From Opisthorchis felineus (taxonomy: Eukaryota; Platyhelminthes; Trematoda; Opisthorchiida; Opisthorchiidae), in NCBI GenBank assembly GCA_004794785.1, contig SJOL01008347.1, positions 1,485,713-1,549,712 on the forward strand: a DNA stretch of 64,000 nucleotides, read 5' to 3'. Below the pieces are notes generated by a model. It ran no database searches and had not been told where the DNA came from. It saw only the letters and a list, made by a program, of their open reading frames with translations. How positions within the stretch are numbered: the stretch's first letter is position 1; each line of letters begins with the position of its first letter. Both the position numbers and the translations under genes were made by a program. Below, piece by piece: positions 13,301 to 28,300 of this stretch.

Positions 13301-16300
13301 AATCAACCCACGCGGGAAAGTGTGCAAAACTCTGAAACAAGTTATGATAAACTGCCAGCACTTGAAGTGCTAAAAAACAATTCGTAATCTTGAACCTTTG
13401 GATCAAGCAGTACAGACCCCACCCGGCAAATCAATGGAGGTGAGTGAGAAGTCCGACTGTCAACAGCACCACATTATGACGATTGAAGCAGGAGTAAATA
13501 ATAAAAAAGCAAGAACACTGATTCCATGTGAACCTATGGTTTATGCAACACAGTGCATTGAAATGTTTCCGCGTTTGGTTCAATATCATAGAACTGCGAA
13601 CGTAGCCAACAAGCACCAAATGGCGGAAACAGCTTTATTCGCACCAAACCAAAGTGTAATAAAGTTGTCTATATAACAACTAGTGGTGAGCTGTGAAGGT
13701 GCGCTTACCGCCTTGCACAATGAAAATAGTCAAAAAACAGGAAGTTGAGCGGAATCAGTCGTCCGAAATTGTTGGCAAATTCTGTCGAGTATTTGGCAAC
13801 GAGATGGCAATTACTGACTCAGTATCTGCCTGCCAGGAAAGCCAAGACTGACGAGTTGAATACGGATCTCTGGAACTCAGCGCTATCATACAATTTTATC
13901 ACGCGTTAGGGAGCGAAGCATCCCAGTTAGTAACATCGTGGACTTGAGGTTAGACAAATCACCGCCCGATGACCTTCAATTTGGAAACGGCTTCTCTTTA
14001 TGAAAGTTAGTATGCATGTTGTTATATCAATAAGGATTTAAATGTTACATTTGACTTATCACTTGTTCCGGTACCATAACCAACAACACATAAGCAATAT
14101 AATGTGCATGTGATGTTCCTATGGAGTTGCACGACCAAAGTACCTAAAAACTGAGGACAGGTGTGCCGAATTCTAAAGCCAAAGTCGAAGTTTACATAAC
14201 CAGTGAGGCCCTTGCTTCCTGTCACTCATCAAATACAACATGTCGTTGAAAGTACAACCAGAGGTCACGTGACAATGCGTTGGTATGACCTGTGCATTTT
14301 AGTTTACTAACAGAGAAGTTCAGTGGATAGATAAATTCTATATCAACCATACGAGACCATTGTCGAAAAACAACCATACGTTTAAGTTATCCAAGCAGAC
14401 TATCGACACACTTTTACCACTGTAAGCAACAGGGATTGAATGAAAGGATAGGTGAGTTGTTAGGAAATACACTGCTGCACGAAAATACGTAGAGATATTG
14501 GTAGCTCAGGTGCGTTTATTTTCTGGTGATGGTTCAGCTGTAACACCCTTTCGGTGCCTAGCCGCCATGCCACCCAAAGGAAGCACGGGGGCTGGGATAC
14601 TGCCAGGTTGCCCAATCCTAGACAGGAGAAGTCCAGATGCACCGGTTGAGTTCGAACCATAGACCCTCCGGTCAGTACATTAAAGCCCTAACTACTGAGC
14701 CATTTCGCCCCCTTGTTTGGTAGATATTTATCTGTCTGCCTAGCTGAGCAATTAGCTTGACACTCAACTGTTCACCGATGATTTCCCCTCGATTGATGAA
14801 GAGACGTTTGCAAGCTAATTGTCAAGCTCGGCGGACATATCAACAGCCATCCGATCAGCAAGCGACGCCGCGCGACCGACAGGATTCTACCAAGTTTTAA
14901 GGAATGGAAATTAGTCAACACTGAAGAAAATAGGTTCATAAAGTTAGTAACATTCAAAAAAGCGTAAAGCCCTGCAAATCGTTTCGAGCGGTCAACGTAG
15001 GAAATCTTGCAGTTATTCCTTTTAGTTACTTCTCATACACTGCAGATGCATATATAAACTGACTAGAACAGCGTCCCAGAAGAAAGAATGCCTCCATAAA
15101 GAAGACGACCTGGTTACTCGGGATAAGATGTATATTATGTGCACGCCATAGAGTGATGCCAGCTACAGTTTGACTTTAGACAACCGACAGTTATTATTAT
15201 TATTGTGCATGCCAAATAAAGTCGCTGAACGAACACAAGGGCGCTCCAAAAAGTAGCAACCATCGGGGATATGGTGACGACGCACCTACATGCAAAAAGT
15301 ATACTGAAAATGTCGCCAATCTCACTCTCTTCACTGTACTTTTTGGGCAAAAGTTGCTTAAAGATGACATCCTAATCAGCGATTGTTTCTGTGAATAGTG
15401 CCACACTTCTGAAGACAGTCCACAAGCAAATAGAACCCTGAGAGAAGATATTCATAAAAAGTTCACACTTTTCCGTCCTAAAAAATGGTCTCCAAGTATG
15501 AATATGTCTCGCAAACATGTCTCAGTGTTCCAAAGTTTACCCTAAGTTCAAATACTGGCGTTAACCATGGGACAATAAAAAATAAGCATTCACCCATAAC
15601 ACCCTTTCGGTACCTAGCTGCCATGCTACCCGAAAGAAGCAAAAGGGCCGAGATACTGCCAGCTTGCCCAAGCCTAGACAGGAGCAGTTGAAATGCCGAG
15701 GTTGGGTTCGAACCACGGCCCTCCCGGTTATTAGGTTCGCACCATTACTATTGAGCCATCTCGAGCACGTGTGAACTGTATGAAAAGCACGAACGAAACG
15801 GACCACCTCAAAGAAGTGAAAATCACGGAAAAGTCAGTCAGGTGGACAGCAGCGTATGCTGAGAGGTTAGCGTGTCATGTTCCTCTCATTGCTGAATTTA
15901 CGAACAACGTCAGCGTAGCTGAACGGACGGGACAAAACTTCTGAGGCCATCGAACCGATTTTCCTTACTTGCTTCCGATTGCTGCACTGATCAGTTCTCG
16001 ATAAATAAGTACAACAACAGTATTATTTGACATTCATTATACTTTAGCAGTCATACGGCTGTCCAAGGCATGAGTGACGCAAAAGAAAACACTTCAAGGA
16101 AGAGAAGGATTACTGTTGATTCGGAGGGTGTTTGTTCTCTAAGAGAAACACTTCATTTTGGTCGACAGGCGCAGCCATATAAGATGCAAGTATCAGACAA
16201 GTGTTCAGTTGCATGGCAGGAGCCGGTTTATCGCACATGGCTGCGTCCTTTCTCACAACCGTAAATGTCATGGTACTTTATTACCCAATATGCCAAACAA

Positions 16301-19300
16301 GGGTTGTCAGGAGATTCAGCCATATCAAACCAATTGGTTGGTACGAAAATTTTCATTAAAATGGCGTTAATATGGTCTTGGAAGGAAACTAGGGTCTTCA
16401 TTACGATCCATAAAGATTAACTATAAGCCCCACAACCAACCCTCTAGTGTGTCTGTTTTTCTTCAAACTATGGTGCTGAGAGACAACCGAAGGTTCTGCT
16501 GATTGGTTGGGAACAATTCACCCACCAATCACTCTTATTGCAAATCGTACTGCCTTCAAAATGCCTGATGACCTCGGTAGGTTGATGCAAGATAAAGGGA
16601 GCCAAAAACACCATGATTTGGCGCATCCGGCATACTGAATACCTGGCTGTCTAGCCTGACTCTAAACTGTAAATATTGCTGCTGCTTGTACCGATTTTTG
16701 ATGGTTCTGGTAAAACTAAGCATCGTTTACACCGTGAATCAGCACCATCAGTCCACTGCCTGATCAACAGCAACAGTAAATAATAGAGTGTGCATATGCT
16801 GTAAGGTGGTGTCTGGATGACATCATGCTGAAAGATGAAAACTAAGCGAGCATGGTTGAATAGACTAACAGTCAGTAGGGAGAAATCAGATTGGGAAAAA
16901 TGGCTTATGGTTCGATACAACCAGTATACCTCAGGTCACAGTTGCTCAAATTTTGGCTCTACCAAAACTGACCACCAATGGCAACATAGCTTAACAGATC
17001 ATTGGAAATTGATGTTTCCGTGAGAATGAGGAGGTTTCGGTCCGTAAGTGTTTAGAATACTACAACCGGCTCCATAATCCGCACTGCGAGTTTGAAACCA
17101 CCGTCGTTGTGCTTGCAAGTTTACGTTTGTTGATGTTTGTAAAAGTGTACAGGCTTCATATGCAGCGCACATAATAGTGGGTAAGTGGCTACATAGGTCG
17201 CAGACGCAAGCGGAGCTTAATAACAGTTTGCACAAAAAACTTATATCCGGTATATTGAACGATCAATACAGTCCAGTTAGTCAGCTATAAACCGTGTACT
17301 AGCTGTTATAGTTTCGTCCACTGAGAATCAGGAGACTAACAGGGGAATAGCCAAACGCTGGCCGTGGCGGCCCAATCGGTTATTTTATGTTGAATCGCTC
17401 TGACTACCTGATAAACTGGAAAACAGGGCAGTTACGCATTGAAAGCAATAGCTTTGATGCAGTAGCGCCACTATTTTTGTGATCGAACCATGTCTCTCAA
17501 TGTCACTAACTACTGACTAGTCGAACCCCGAGATTCCCATCCAGAGAGGCAATAGTTGTCCATCCGACTGCATTTGCTGGTTATGCTCCCATAGTTCGTT
17601 GCCAGGTCCGTCTCTCGATAGTTTAAACTCACTAAAGGGCCACGGAAAGAGTACTGCAAGGTACACTATCCTCTAACATGCGAAGTACATGTCCTCACCA
17701 GGTAGCCTCCAAAGTGTGGCTAAAAAACTGTCTTAGCAACAGCTATTTCTGCATCTTCACATTCAAGAAAAATCACGTGAATGTCGGGCCTCCAAGCATT
17801 GTAGTGATTGTTGGATTAAATGATATGGCTAAAGAACCAGGGGCTGTCAGGTTTTCCACGAGTCACCAAAAGGTTCGCAAAATTTGGCTTCATTTAGATA
17901 AGCCTCGGCGTAAAATTGTTCATTTTGAGGCTTTTCTGATTAACACTGGTATGGCGGTTACTGGCGGATCGATTTTCATCCGTTCAACATTTCAGAAAAC
18001 ACCGAGTTTAACGAATCCACTGGCCACACACTGGAAGCAACTTAAATCCCCCACTGGCAGACGAACTATGGACGAGTTTGCTTCATTCGACAAAGAAATG
18101 TACACATGTTCTCTTGCTGAAGATAAAGTAACCTAAAGTGCCAAAATTGGCTAGAATCCTGGAATAGCCGGTGAATGCAGCAACTTCGAAGCAAAGAATC
18201 GTATTCCTGTCGTAAACTCCCAAACAGTTGCACAAGACACATTTTATCTTAAGCTGCAAATTACGCAGTGTATTGCATTCGTCTACAAAAGCTTTGCTCT
18301 TTGCAACGGGTTTGGTAGTTCTACTGCATAGACGTCATTTCTTACCCTATGCTTAAAAGGTCAGATGGTTGACAGGTCCTGAATAATATCAGATGGATAA
18401 CCTAACGGAAAGGCCAGACATCGCTTTCGCAGTAGTTTCATTAAATGTACTGTACCACAATGGGGACATGTGAGTTCGTCCATCAATTACAAATGCATGC
18501 TAATAGATTTTTAAAAAAACAATTATCTTACCAAATTTGAAGTAAATCATTCAGAAAAACGCCACAACGTTGAGAAAAACGGAATGGTACTATAAGAAAA
18601 TCTACCAGTCCTTCGAAAAAAACAAGCTAACTCTGTCGTATCAGAACGAATGGTGCCAGAGCAGACATTTACTATAACTCTTACTAATAAAATTATCGGT
18701 CACATAGTCGTATTAGAGAGGGTTTTTTTAACGGAACTGGATTGGGGACATTGTAACCAAACACAGCAGGTAATTTGACACTGCATACATCATTAGTCAT
18801 TACAATAATTTGGTTATTTCTATTTCGAATTCAAAGTGCTTATTTTGAAAGGGATGAAGGGTAGTAGAGAAGACTACGATTGGACGAGAAGTTTCAGCAC
18901 CGCTTCAGTGAATTATGACTAAAAGAAGAAAATTTCGTGTAGCTGAAGCAAATTGATGCCGATATATAAGTGTTCATACGAAGTTTATGCCTAAAAAGCG
19001 GTTTTTATTAAACCTCAGGATAAATTCCCCGAAAATTGTCTCAGGAACCTGACTTTCAATGAGCACAGATTTATGAGGGGAAATTAGGGGAACTAGGAGG
19101 TCCTATAATCTCGGATACATAGATGATGATATACGTATTCTTCTAGCTCGCAGGATAAAATAGGGGGAGAAATTCGCCAAAGCATCACACTTGAGATACT
19201 TGTAAATAGATTAAACAATCTAAGTCTGTGTATTAAACACCGATTCCCGAATTTTGAGACCCGACCGCACGATATTTTGGCGAAGTAGGTTCAAAATATG

Positions 19301-22300
19301 ACTGTGTTGATGAGAATGTCAACCGCGAAAATGAGAATGGCTGGCCTGCGGCTGTTGTTCGTGAAAAGTGAGTTACCGTGCTCTTGTTCGAGTAAACTTA
19401 GTGCTAGTCATTGGGTAAAGTACAGCGTCACGTATGGTGTCCCAGAAAGGAAACAATACAAGTTGTATGCGAAACTCGGTGCGATAAGCTGACTGGTAAA
19501 CGCAACGATACCCAAACAAAACATCGAACCTAACAGAAAATGTAAAAAAATTCGCTTGTTTCAGCATTTGTACCTAAACCGTATCTGAAAACGCAACGAT
19601 AGCTGTTTGGATAGAAGGACGTACTACATTTCATGCGGGTGGTTCGTTGGATATCTTGAAGTAACTAAATGCAACACGACGGACAGTTCTCGAACGGACA
19701 TCTTAACCATTACATGGCTTCGGCAACTAGCAGAATTTCAGGACACACGTCAGTGATGACAACGGTCCTATGAAAACCACTTTCTAGCTGGACCGTTTGA
19801 CTAAGCCGTTGTGCAGTATCTTGAAAAACCCGCCCGGGATAGTGCTAGAATTCTACTCTTACCTAGTCAATCAGCCCTTTACAAAACCTTGTTAAAATAC
19901 TATTGCCATCACAGGATGTTGCGATTCATGATAACGATAGCTTTTACAAAAAGGTTTGATGGTAATTTCACAATATGTATATACTTCACGGTAGAGTAAT
20001 AATCAACGGGGAGCAAACCGAGAGTGTATACATTCACAGATCCATGCATGCGTTAGTGAATCAAGTGGATTGGATTAACGAGGACACTCGGACGGTGAGG
20101 CACATCACTTCCTGCATTGAAAATTTACGGCTTTAGGCAGCCGGAATTCCCACAAAAAACTGCCCAAATATAGGCCATTTCGGGAATAAATAATCATATT
20201 TTACATCAACCATACAAATATATATGGCATGGGATAATCACGGTTGAGTTCGCGAAAGCAGTATCTCCACACGGTCGTATGTTATTTGCTTGTGTGGGCC
20301 TTACTTACTCATCGTTTCTATCTAACCGAACGGATGAAGAATGAGCATGCATAAGAAAACGTATTTGGTATGTGTTGAAGCGTAAGAGATTGAAGATAAC
20401 AGAAGGTATGGCTTGGATGTTGCTGCATCCAGTAGCTCAGAGTAGATTTCCAAAATAGACTGTTGTCCTTTTCTATGATGAGGTATGCTGTAGGCGGCCT
20501 GACAGCTGCACATCGCTGCACAAAATGCCTCAAATGAAGTGTGAGAGGTGATGCATTGTTTAGCCATGTGTTGCAGATCCAAAATGCGGAGTATTACTTT
20601 GGAATTTTCAATTCTCTTGTGGTTTTAAATATGGAAAGTTTACAATCAAAACACAGCGTAGTGAAATAAGATGTTAAAATCCAGCGTTTCGGTTGCCGTC
20701 AGCCACCCAGTTTCAAAGATTTTTACGATCAACCCAATAGACTAGGAAGATTTTATGTGGTGCCGAAAACACACAATACAATCACTCCCACATTCGCATC
20801 GTCGACTATACTACTCGCATAACTTACAACCTATCCAAATAGTTAAACAAATTGTTGAAGCCGGATCATCGGCTAGTGGTAGGTTGCTTTATTGACTCTT
20901 TCGACCTTGTCAGTATCCTCTAATCTGGCTCCTGTGGTCCTCTGAAGTTTTGAGTGAGAGGCTACCGTTTGTTGATCACTTTACAAACTTTGGCAACTGA
21001 GTAAGCCGTGATTACACTGCGACATGTATTCAATGCATCCAGGCGCAAACAATAAACGTCAAGTGGCATCAACCGTTGCGGCAAAACTGAAGACAGAGTA
21101 CCGTTTACACGAAGCAACTGTAGCAACAGTCTGTCGTGAAACTTCGTCCCCCAAACCCACACACATCAACTGTCTCCAAATATTTAACCAGTGGTGTCTT
21201 TTTAGCATAGCAGGCGTTAGCTGCAACCAGGCGTTTCAGCCCGGTAGCCAGCCAGAATCAACGGACTAGGGAGAAACGTTCATCAGATTAGGGCGCTTAG
21301 TGCACCTACAGCGCGTACTTAATCACTACCTAGCCACGCAAGCGACGTTTCGTACACCTAATGACTACTTAACCAGGAGCTATAATATGAAAATTCGAAA
21401 TGAGGGTAGGGTTTTCCTCGCCTTCCTAATGGGGTCCAAGTGAATTGAAACCATACAAGACATGGCATGTAAATTAAACCAGTGGCTAATGAAACTAGGT
21501 TGCCGTGAGATGATGCTCCTAAGAATGCTGATGGTGTCTCACTCTAATACTATCGTCAGATGTGTTTGCTTTCATGTTGTTCACAGGTAGGGCATCTTGT
21601 TGACGGTAGTTTCTCTAAGTAGATAAAGCTTTTGTGCACCAATTCCCCGCACTTTGTTTTCCTCTCCACTATTTACCATGGCATTATTTCACCATAACTA
21701 TACGGAATTTCGCCGCCAATATTTACTGTTGGCGTACTGCCGGTTGTGGCAGCGAAGATTCTTCAAACTATTGGGAACATCACACATAAATGGCTTGAAG
21801 CTCCAAAAAACTACATAGCAGGATGTGTGCCAGTTCCTGAGAAAGTTCTTAGAATTAAATAATTTATAAGTCTGTGTTTGACAATTAATAGGAATGGTCT
21901 GGGATGACTTCAGGCAATTCACCGCGAGATGATTGTGCACTGTTAGATATGATCTTCAAACCTCTGCTATGATAAAAATCACTATCTTACAAGCGTTTCA
22001 GAATATAAGAGGTAATGAATTCTTACCCTATCACACGAGTTTTCCCCACTGCATTAACATTCTCAGTGAAAGACGTAACAACAGATGGGGAAGGTCCACT
22101 GGGTCTAGACGAAACAGATGGCTGGTGTAACAGCATAGCCTACTCCATGACTGTGCAAAAAATAACCACTTACGTAAACTAACACATCTGATATGGACGG
22201 TTCCAATTATGCAGTTGCTCTGCAACCGCCAGACATGTAAGTCGTGGACTTTGTGAATCCCATCGATCTGAAGCGAAAAAAATGGTAGATGATAGTTAGA

Positions 22301-25300
22301 AGTTTGAACGGATGGCACATTAGCAAAACGACCCCAAAGGAACAGAACAATGTGAGTGCCACACATAGTCATTCTCTTCTTGAAAGCGTTCTTGCCTTAG
22401 AGGGTCATCGATGTTAAGCACCGGATTTTGTGACAATTCATTTGAAAGGTTCCGAACGGCACAACGAAGCAAACAAATAACCGTGTCACTATAAGCGAAA
22501 AATAAGGGCAGACCTGCGGATACCGTAAATGGGATCCAGCAATTTACAAGATCAACCATTTGGTTGTGATAAACAATGAGAATCTTGTAGCACGGACTAT
22601 TGTCCTTGCCTTCGGATAATTTAGATGAAACTGATTACTCAGTGCACTTGCAACGTGGATGCTTTCAGAAAACATTTCGAATGAAGTCTGTGAAAACCAT
22701 ACATTTCTCAAGCTCACGTCTTGTCAAAGAAAGCCATAAATAATTTCTTTAAAATCTCCTCCTTTGTTATTGTTGTTTGCCCGCTACGATGAACAACGCG
22801 ATGAACAAGGTATAACTTGGCCTAAGAATTTCAGGGTAAAAATCTAGCAAATCACTGTATTTGTGAATGCAAGGCTTTCCAGACAGTCTGCCAAATAATA
22901 GATGGTGCGGCACAGTTAGCACGGTTGGTTGTTGGATCATTCTTCTCAAGACACCCACTTTCATTGAATCGACTTTGCAGTAGCTTATCAGATCTACTGA
23001 CTTTGACTGAGGGATCGGATCAGCCGACTATTCATAGGTAAGTTGGCCAATTCGCATCTACCTGCTTGACCATAACTCACTGAGTCTGTGGTCCGAACCC
23101 AACTAATCTAATAATACAAATTAGTGGAGTATGACCTTATGTACAGTTCAAGTGTCTTCATCAATAAGGGTCAGCGGATATGTACGTAAATGCAAATACA
23201 GCGCGGTCTTTCATTCGGATCGGCGTATTCATGGGAAAAAACGAAACAGGCGCACCCCTTATTACTAGTCACACATGACTGAGAAAGCCAAACAGACCGT
23301 TTGTTCAGCATGCCTTCAATCGGACAGCTAAACGCTGATTTTGAAATGAACAGGTCACTCGCATCTTATAAGCATTTCCTCTCGACTCTTGGAATCAATA
23401 AAACTGGATCTCTTAAAGGACACTTCCTTCTAAAACTAAGTACTGTGCACTGCTGTTCTAGCTCAGGACCATGAAACAAAACCGGGACAAGCAGACTTCA
23501 GCATTGGGTTCAGTGGCTCAAACAGATCTGACTGCCGAATGTTTCGCTCTACGTTACTGCACCTATGAGAATCATGTGGTATTCCACACAATTTGTTATA
23601 CACAGCAAATTTAATCGCGGTGGTCTCCATTCGAATAAGCGTATATAACCACTATTCATCTCTTGTGAGAATTTCATCTCTCAGAAACCATCAATATAAG
23701 CGGTCATCATCCATAGAGCCCAGAAGATCATAAGCAAACGTTGTTCCATATGGTCTTTGAACGGAGTATGGCCTCGCTTGTTCCCCTAGAGAGTGCCTCT
23801 ATTCTTACTACACACGAGCTCATCCCACGGGTTAGTTACAGTTTTTCCACCCTCGTCCTTTGTTCTGGTCAACCAAGTAGTTATGTTTACGTCTACGTGC
23901 CTAATAATATCGGGCAGACCGAAGCCATCAAGTAGATTACCTAAGTCCACGCCACCTGAAAACAGACCAGCGAAAGCCAGACGCAAAATATGTGGAAGTC
24001 CGGTTCAAATATCATCAACAAAGAATACCAAAGGGATTAAGTTCGGGAGGTTGTGCTATTACAGCTCATTTCAAATTCCATTAAAGCACTAATTTAAAAT
24101 TCCCTGAGGAAGCTTGTTTTCCGCTCCACACTAAAACAAGCTGAATAATTGAATAAACCTTGGTTGAGGTGGACGCAGCTGAGGGATATCCTGCTCTGAT
24201 GAAAATACAGTGCAAGAAACTATGGACTCACATTTTCCAACCTGTTTTTCAGATTCTTTAGTGAAATTTCATTAGGCACGGATTGAAGCAGAATAAGAGC
24301 TGCTCTGTACACTAAAAAGGAGTAAAGAATGAGAGTTGGTTAGAACATGTTTGTATACGTTCATGGTTCACAAAAAAGCTTTAGATCACTAAAACTTTCT
24401 ATAGATCACTAGGGGGTGGGATGGCTAAGTGGTCAGAGCGCGAATTTACTGACCGGAAGGTCCGTGGTTCGAATCCGACCTCTGTCTCTCGACTTCCCCT
24501 GTCTAGGCTTGGGCAACCTGGCAGTATTTCAGCCCTCGTGCTTCCATTGGGTGGAATGGCAGCTAGGCGCCGAAAGGTGTAACAGCTGAACGATTGCTAT
24601 TACTATTGCTACAAAGGGACCAGTTAAAAGAATGATAAGGACGTCATTGTGGTCATTATGATCCTCGTCTTTAACATCAACAATAGCATGAAAACACTGA
24701 TGCCTAACTACCGAGCTAACACGTCAGTTTGTTTAGATAAGGACCTGTAATAAAGAGAAGAATAGAAGAAACCGAAAGTGGCCTAATGACAGCCTACCAC
24801 AGGCCCCTGAAACGCCTGTACCACTAAAAGTTCATTGAAGGGAAAGTGATAGGACGACGATTCTTTTCATCGGTTATCAGCCATATCTTCCAACGTTTCT
24901 GGCCATGCAAAGATGGATCAGGGAGATCCTAGAAGGTGGACAACACGCATTGCGTCCGGACTTCTTTTAATCGGCTTCATCCCCAAGTCTGGCACGTTCT
25001 AACCTGTTAACTTCTTGATCATACCACCCTGCATTTAGTGTGATAGTAAATGATCGGCATGCTTAACACATGGACCAACGAACGCGCCTTGTAGTGCCGC
25101 CTATACTCCACACAAAAAGCCAACAGCTGGTTGCTGGTTAGTTGATAATATCTTGAATGTGCAGAGCAAATATGAGTACAAAACTGGAGCATTCAACTGT
25201 TGAAAACGAAACTTCACACACGTCACAGTGAAAGTCATTTGATTTCCAACGAAGGCAAATGCTCGACGTATCATTGTAGCATCCTTCAAAGCCAAAATAA

Positions 25301-28300
25301 ATGTGCACTAATGAAGTTCGTGCACAAAATAGGACCTTACACGAAACACATGAGTGAAAAGTCGTCATTCCAATCTACCAGCTATGTAAAAGGTATATAG
25401 TGGCTATCCGCGACAGTATGGTTCATCATAGAAGAGGAAAGATAAGACAAGAGGCTGAGGTCTTCAATGCCACAGACGCGAAATGCCATTCAATAACACG
25501 TGCGTAATGGACGTCAAAATACCGTTCATATAATGAAAATCTGCCCTAACCCTCAGTTGAAAACTGAGACGACGTACGCCACAAGACCGAAGTATGCAAC
25601 ACTGGATACTGAAACAGCTTAACCTTCCGAAATCCGCATATGCACTATATCAAAATGGTAAACAAGGTTGATGCCCAGAACTAGCGAACTGACTCTACAG
25701 TACGTGCTAGAAACCGAGAAGGAAACACAAAACAGGTCAAGGGAATGCTGACCCAAAAAGGGGATATCAGTTCCAAGTTTAAAGTGATCTAGATTCATAA
25801 GAACCATAGCGTTTCCAAAAGGGCCCGTCGGTATCCACACTGCAATGGCCTCGCGTATTCATGATACACTAAAAACGGAGGGGTGGTCGCCAACTGCAGT
25901 AGGTTCACCAGGTTTCTGGTTTCTAAGATAGAGTCTACAGTGTACAAGTAAACAACACAAACATCGCCGTCTACAAAACCACATGCATGTTGAAAATTGG
26001 TTGGAAAATGATGTCCGCAGCAGATGATCACATTCTTCCAAAAAGGCTTTCCTCCCATAAACCCAAACTATTCTCGCGTGCAACAAATGTGTTGCAACTT
26101 ATGAATGCGATGAACCAATGAGGCACTGTTAATTTCGCTCAGCATTAGACAGCTAGTTGAAGTGACATAGCGACCTCCACATCGAATGTCCAAGCCTCCG
26201 CCCAATAAAATGATGCTAACGAAAACCAGGGGGGTCAGCTTGACCCCGGTCGTAACGAGACTGTTGATGTCACTTGTGCTTCGTCGCCCTATGGTGGCTC
26301 GTGAGATACTGACTCGAGAGCAGCAAGTGGGATTCAGGCCTGGTAAGGGTTGCGTTGACCAAATTTTCACACTCTGTCAGGTGCTAGAACAACGACATAA
26401 GTATAAGCGACCCACAAATCTAGTATTCCTGGATTTCAAAGGCGCATTCGACTCAGTTGACCGGTCTATTCTTCTTGACACACCTGCCCACCAGGGAATG
26501 CCCCGGAAGTTTGTGAACATGACAAGCTGTTTGTATTCTCGGACTTCCAAAAGTGTGAGAGTATACGGCGAACTCTCCAAAAGTTTCCGTACACAAAGTC
26601 GTGTCTGTCAGGGGTGCCCACTCTCTTCATTCCTATTTAACTTCGTGATCGATGAAAACATGAGACGAACGCTGGAAGGTCTCCAAAACCCCGGTTTTCA
26701 AATAGCCTGTGACGACAACCTTGTCGATCTGGAATATGCAGACGATACTGTTCTCATCTGCGAAGAGGAGGAGAGGGCGCAGGCCTGTTTGGATGAACTG
26801 AACAAAGTCCTTTGGTATGCACTTTGCACCCACAAAGTGTAAGGTCATGCTGCTGGACATCCAGTCACTCAACACGTCACTTACAATCCAGGGAGAGGCA
26901 CTGGAAGTTGTAGACCTTTTTACGTATCTTGGAAGCTGTACTAGTTCTGATTGTAGTGTGAGAGATGAGCTCAATGCACGGATCTGCAAGGCTCGGGTCG
27001 CGTTTGCTAATTTGAGACACCTATGGCGTCAAAGTGGTGTATCCCTGAACCTCAAGGGACGTGTGTGTCAAGCTACATTGTGGGCTGTCTTGTCGTATGG
27101 CTGTGAGACTTGGCCTGTTTGAGCAGCGGAACTGAGACGTCTTCAGTTGTTTGACAATCGTTGTCTCAGAACCATAGTTCGTGTGGGTTGGTGTCGACGT
27201 ATCCATAATGAGGCAATTCAAAAGTGAGTTTCCGGTTGTGCAGCAGGTACTTCCATTGAAGAATATGTCCAGCACCAGAAGCTGCGTTGGTTGGGACACG
27301 TTTTGAGTATGCCTAACCATCGATTGCCGAAGAGGGTGCTGTTTTCCATGCCCAACTCAGAGTGGCGGAAGCAGAGAGGTGACCAACCCTTGACCTGGCA
27401 GAGGGGTATGAAGGAGATTACGAAACGCTTGGGTGCTGTCGGTGCTACTCACCTTCCAGGATGGGGACTGCGTGATCCCCACTGTGCCTGGTTGGAGACA
27501 CTGCAGGATATGGCTGCCAACAGATGTCAGTGGCGTTCTTGTGGTCATTATCTATCCAGATTGCCCGAATGGCTGTCTGGAGGTGTAGGCACCTCGGAAT
27601 GATTGTAGTAAGCTAGCACTAAGTCCCTTCCCCATTCACCTTTATTCTTTTCTTCACAATAAGCCTTTTAAATAACTCATGGTTGTACGGCAGCGAAGCA
27701 GCCGTGTTGAATACTGATGTCATGCTGTCTACGGTGATGGTGATGATGATGGCGGTTTAATGGATGCGTCCTAACTCAAAGTCTTAGTTTTCTGTGGCGG
27801 ACATGGACGTTATTTTCGCACGCAAAGAGGTTACTAAGATGAGAGGGCCAATCTGGTAAATTGCAGCGCAAGGAACGATTGACTTCATCCGATCCAATCG
27901 AGACAGTGTAGGAAGTACGTACCACGAAGGCCTGTGCTAACGGTAGACAACTGAAACGAGCACCGACTGGCACGCTGCAAGCATCCAAATGAGTAAGCTC
28001 ATTTTAATTCTCTCTTCGACTTCGCTGCATAGGACTCACAGTAGCCGGACAGTAATATTTTATGAAGATTGATTGTCCGTTGTGCACAGAAATAATCACA
28101 CCACCAAATGTTTTGGTTTGATGGCAATTTGAAGGCAGCAACCCGATGGAGATAACCAGGAGCCATAGGCACGGTTATGGAAAATGCGGAAATTCAAAAC
28201 CTCTCCCCGAAGATGACAACTTGATATGAGATAGGACTCAGTAAACTCAGGACCCGAATGCTGAATATGCTGAATCAACTTACTTAAAGGCACTGCAGAG

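Noticed and set aside
20137..20155. QPEF-like codons next to a possible transporter end
   Set aside because: The match is on the plus strand while the gene is on the minus strand, and no FHxxxIH helix precedes it. The true TIQPEF is at about 9240-9255, minus.
22320..22559. Minus-strand frame next to exon 6, considered as the exon before it
   Set aside because: The only acceptor gives the wrong phase and a non-family sequence. Exon 5 at 24232-24311 fits in both phase and motif.
23786..23986. Minus-strand 66-codon frame with a possible acceptor
   Set aside because: It lacks the ALILLQxVP motif expected at this place, and its donor and acceptor would leave a 15-base exon.
24412..24490. Functional tRNA gene
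   Set aside because: It has good A and B boxes, but the same head with a long common 3' extension occurs six times in the window, so it is a SINE head.
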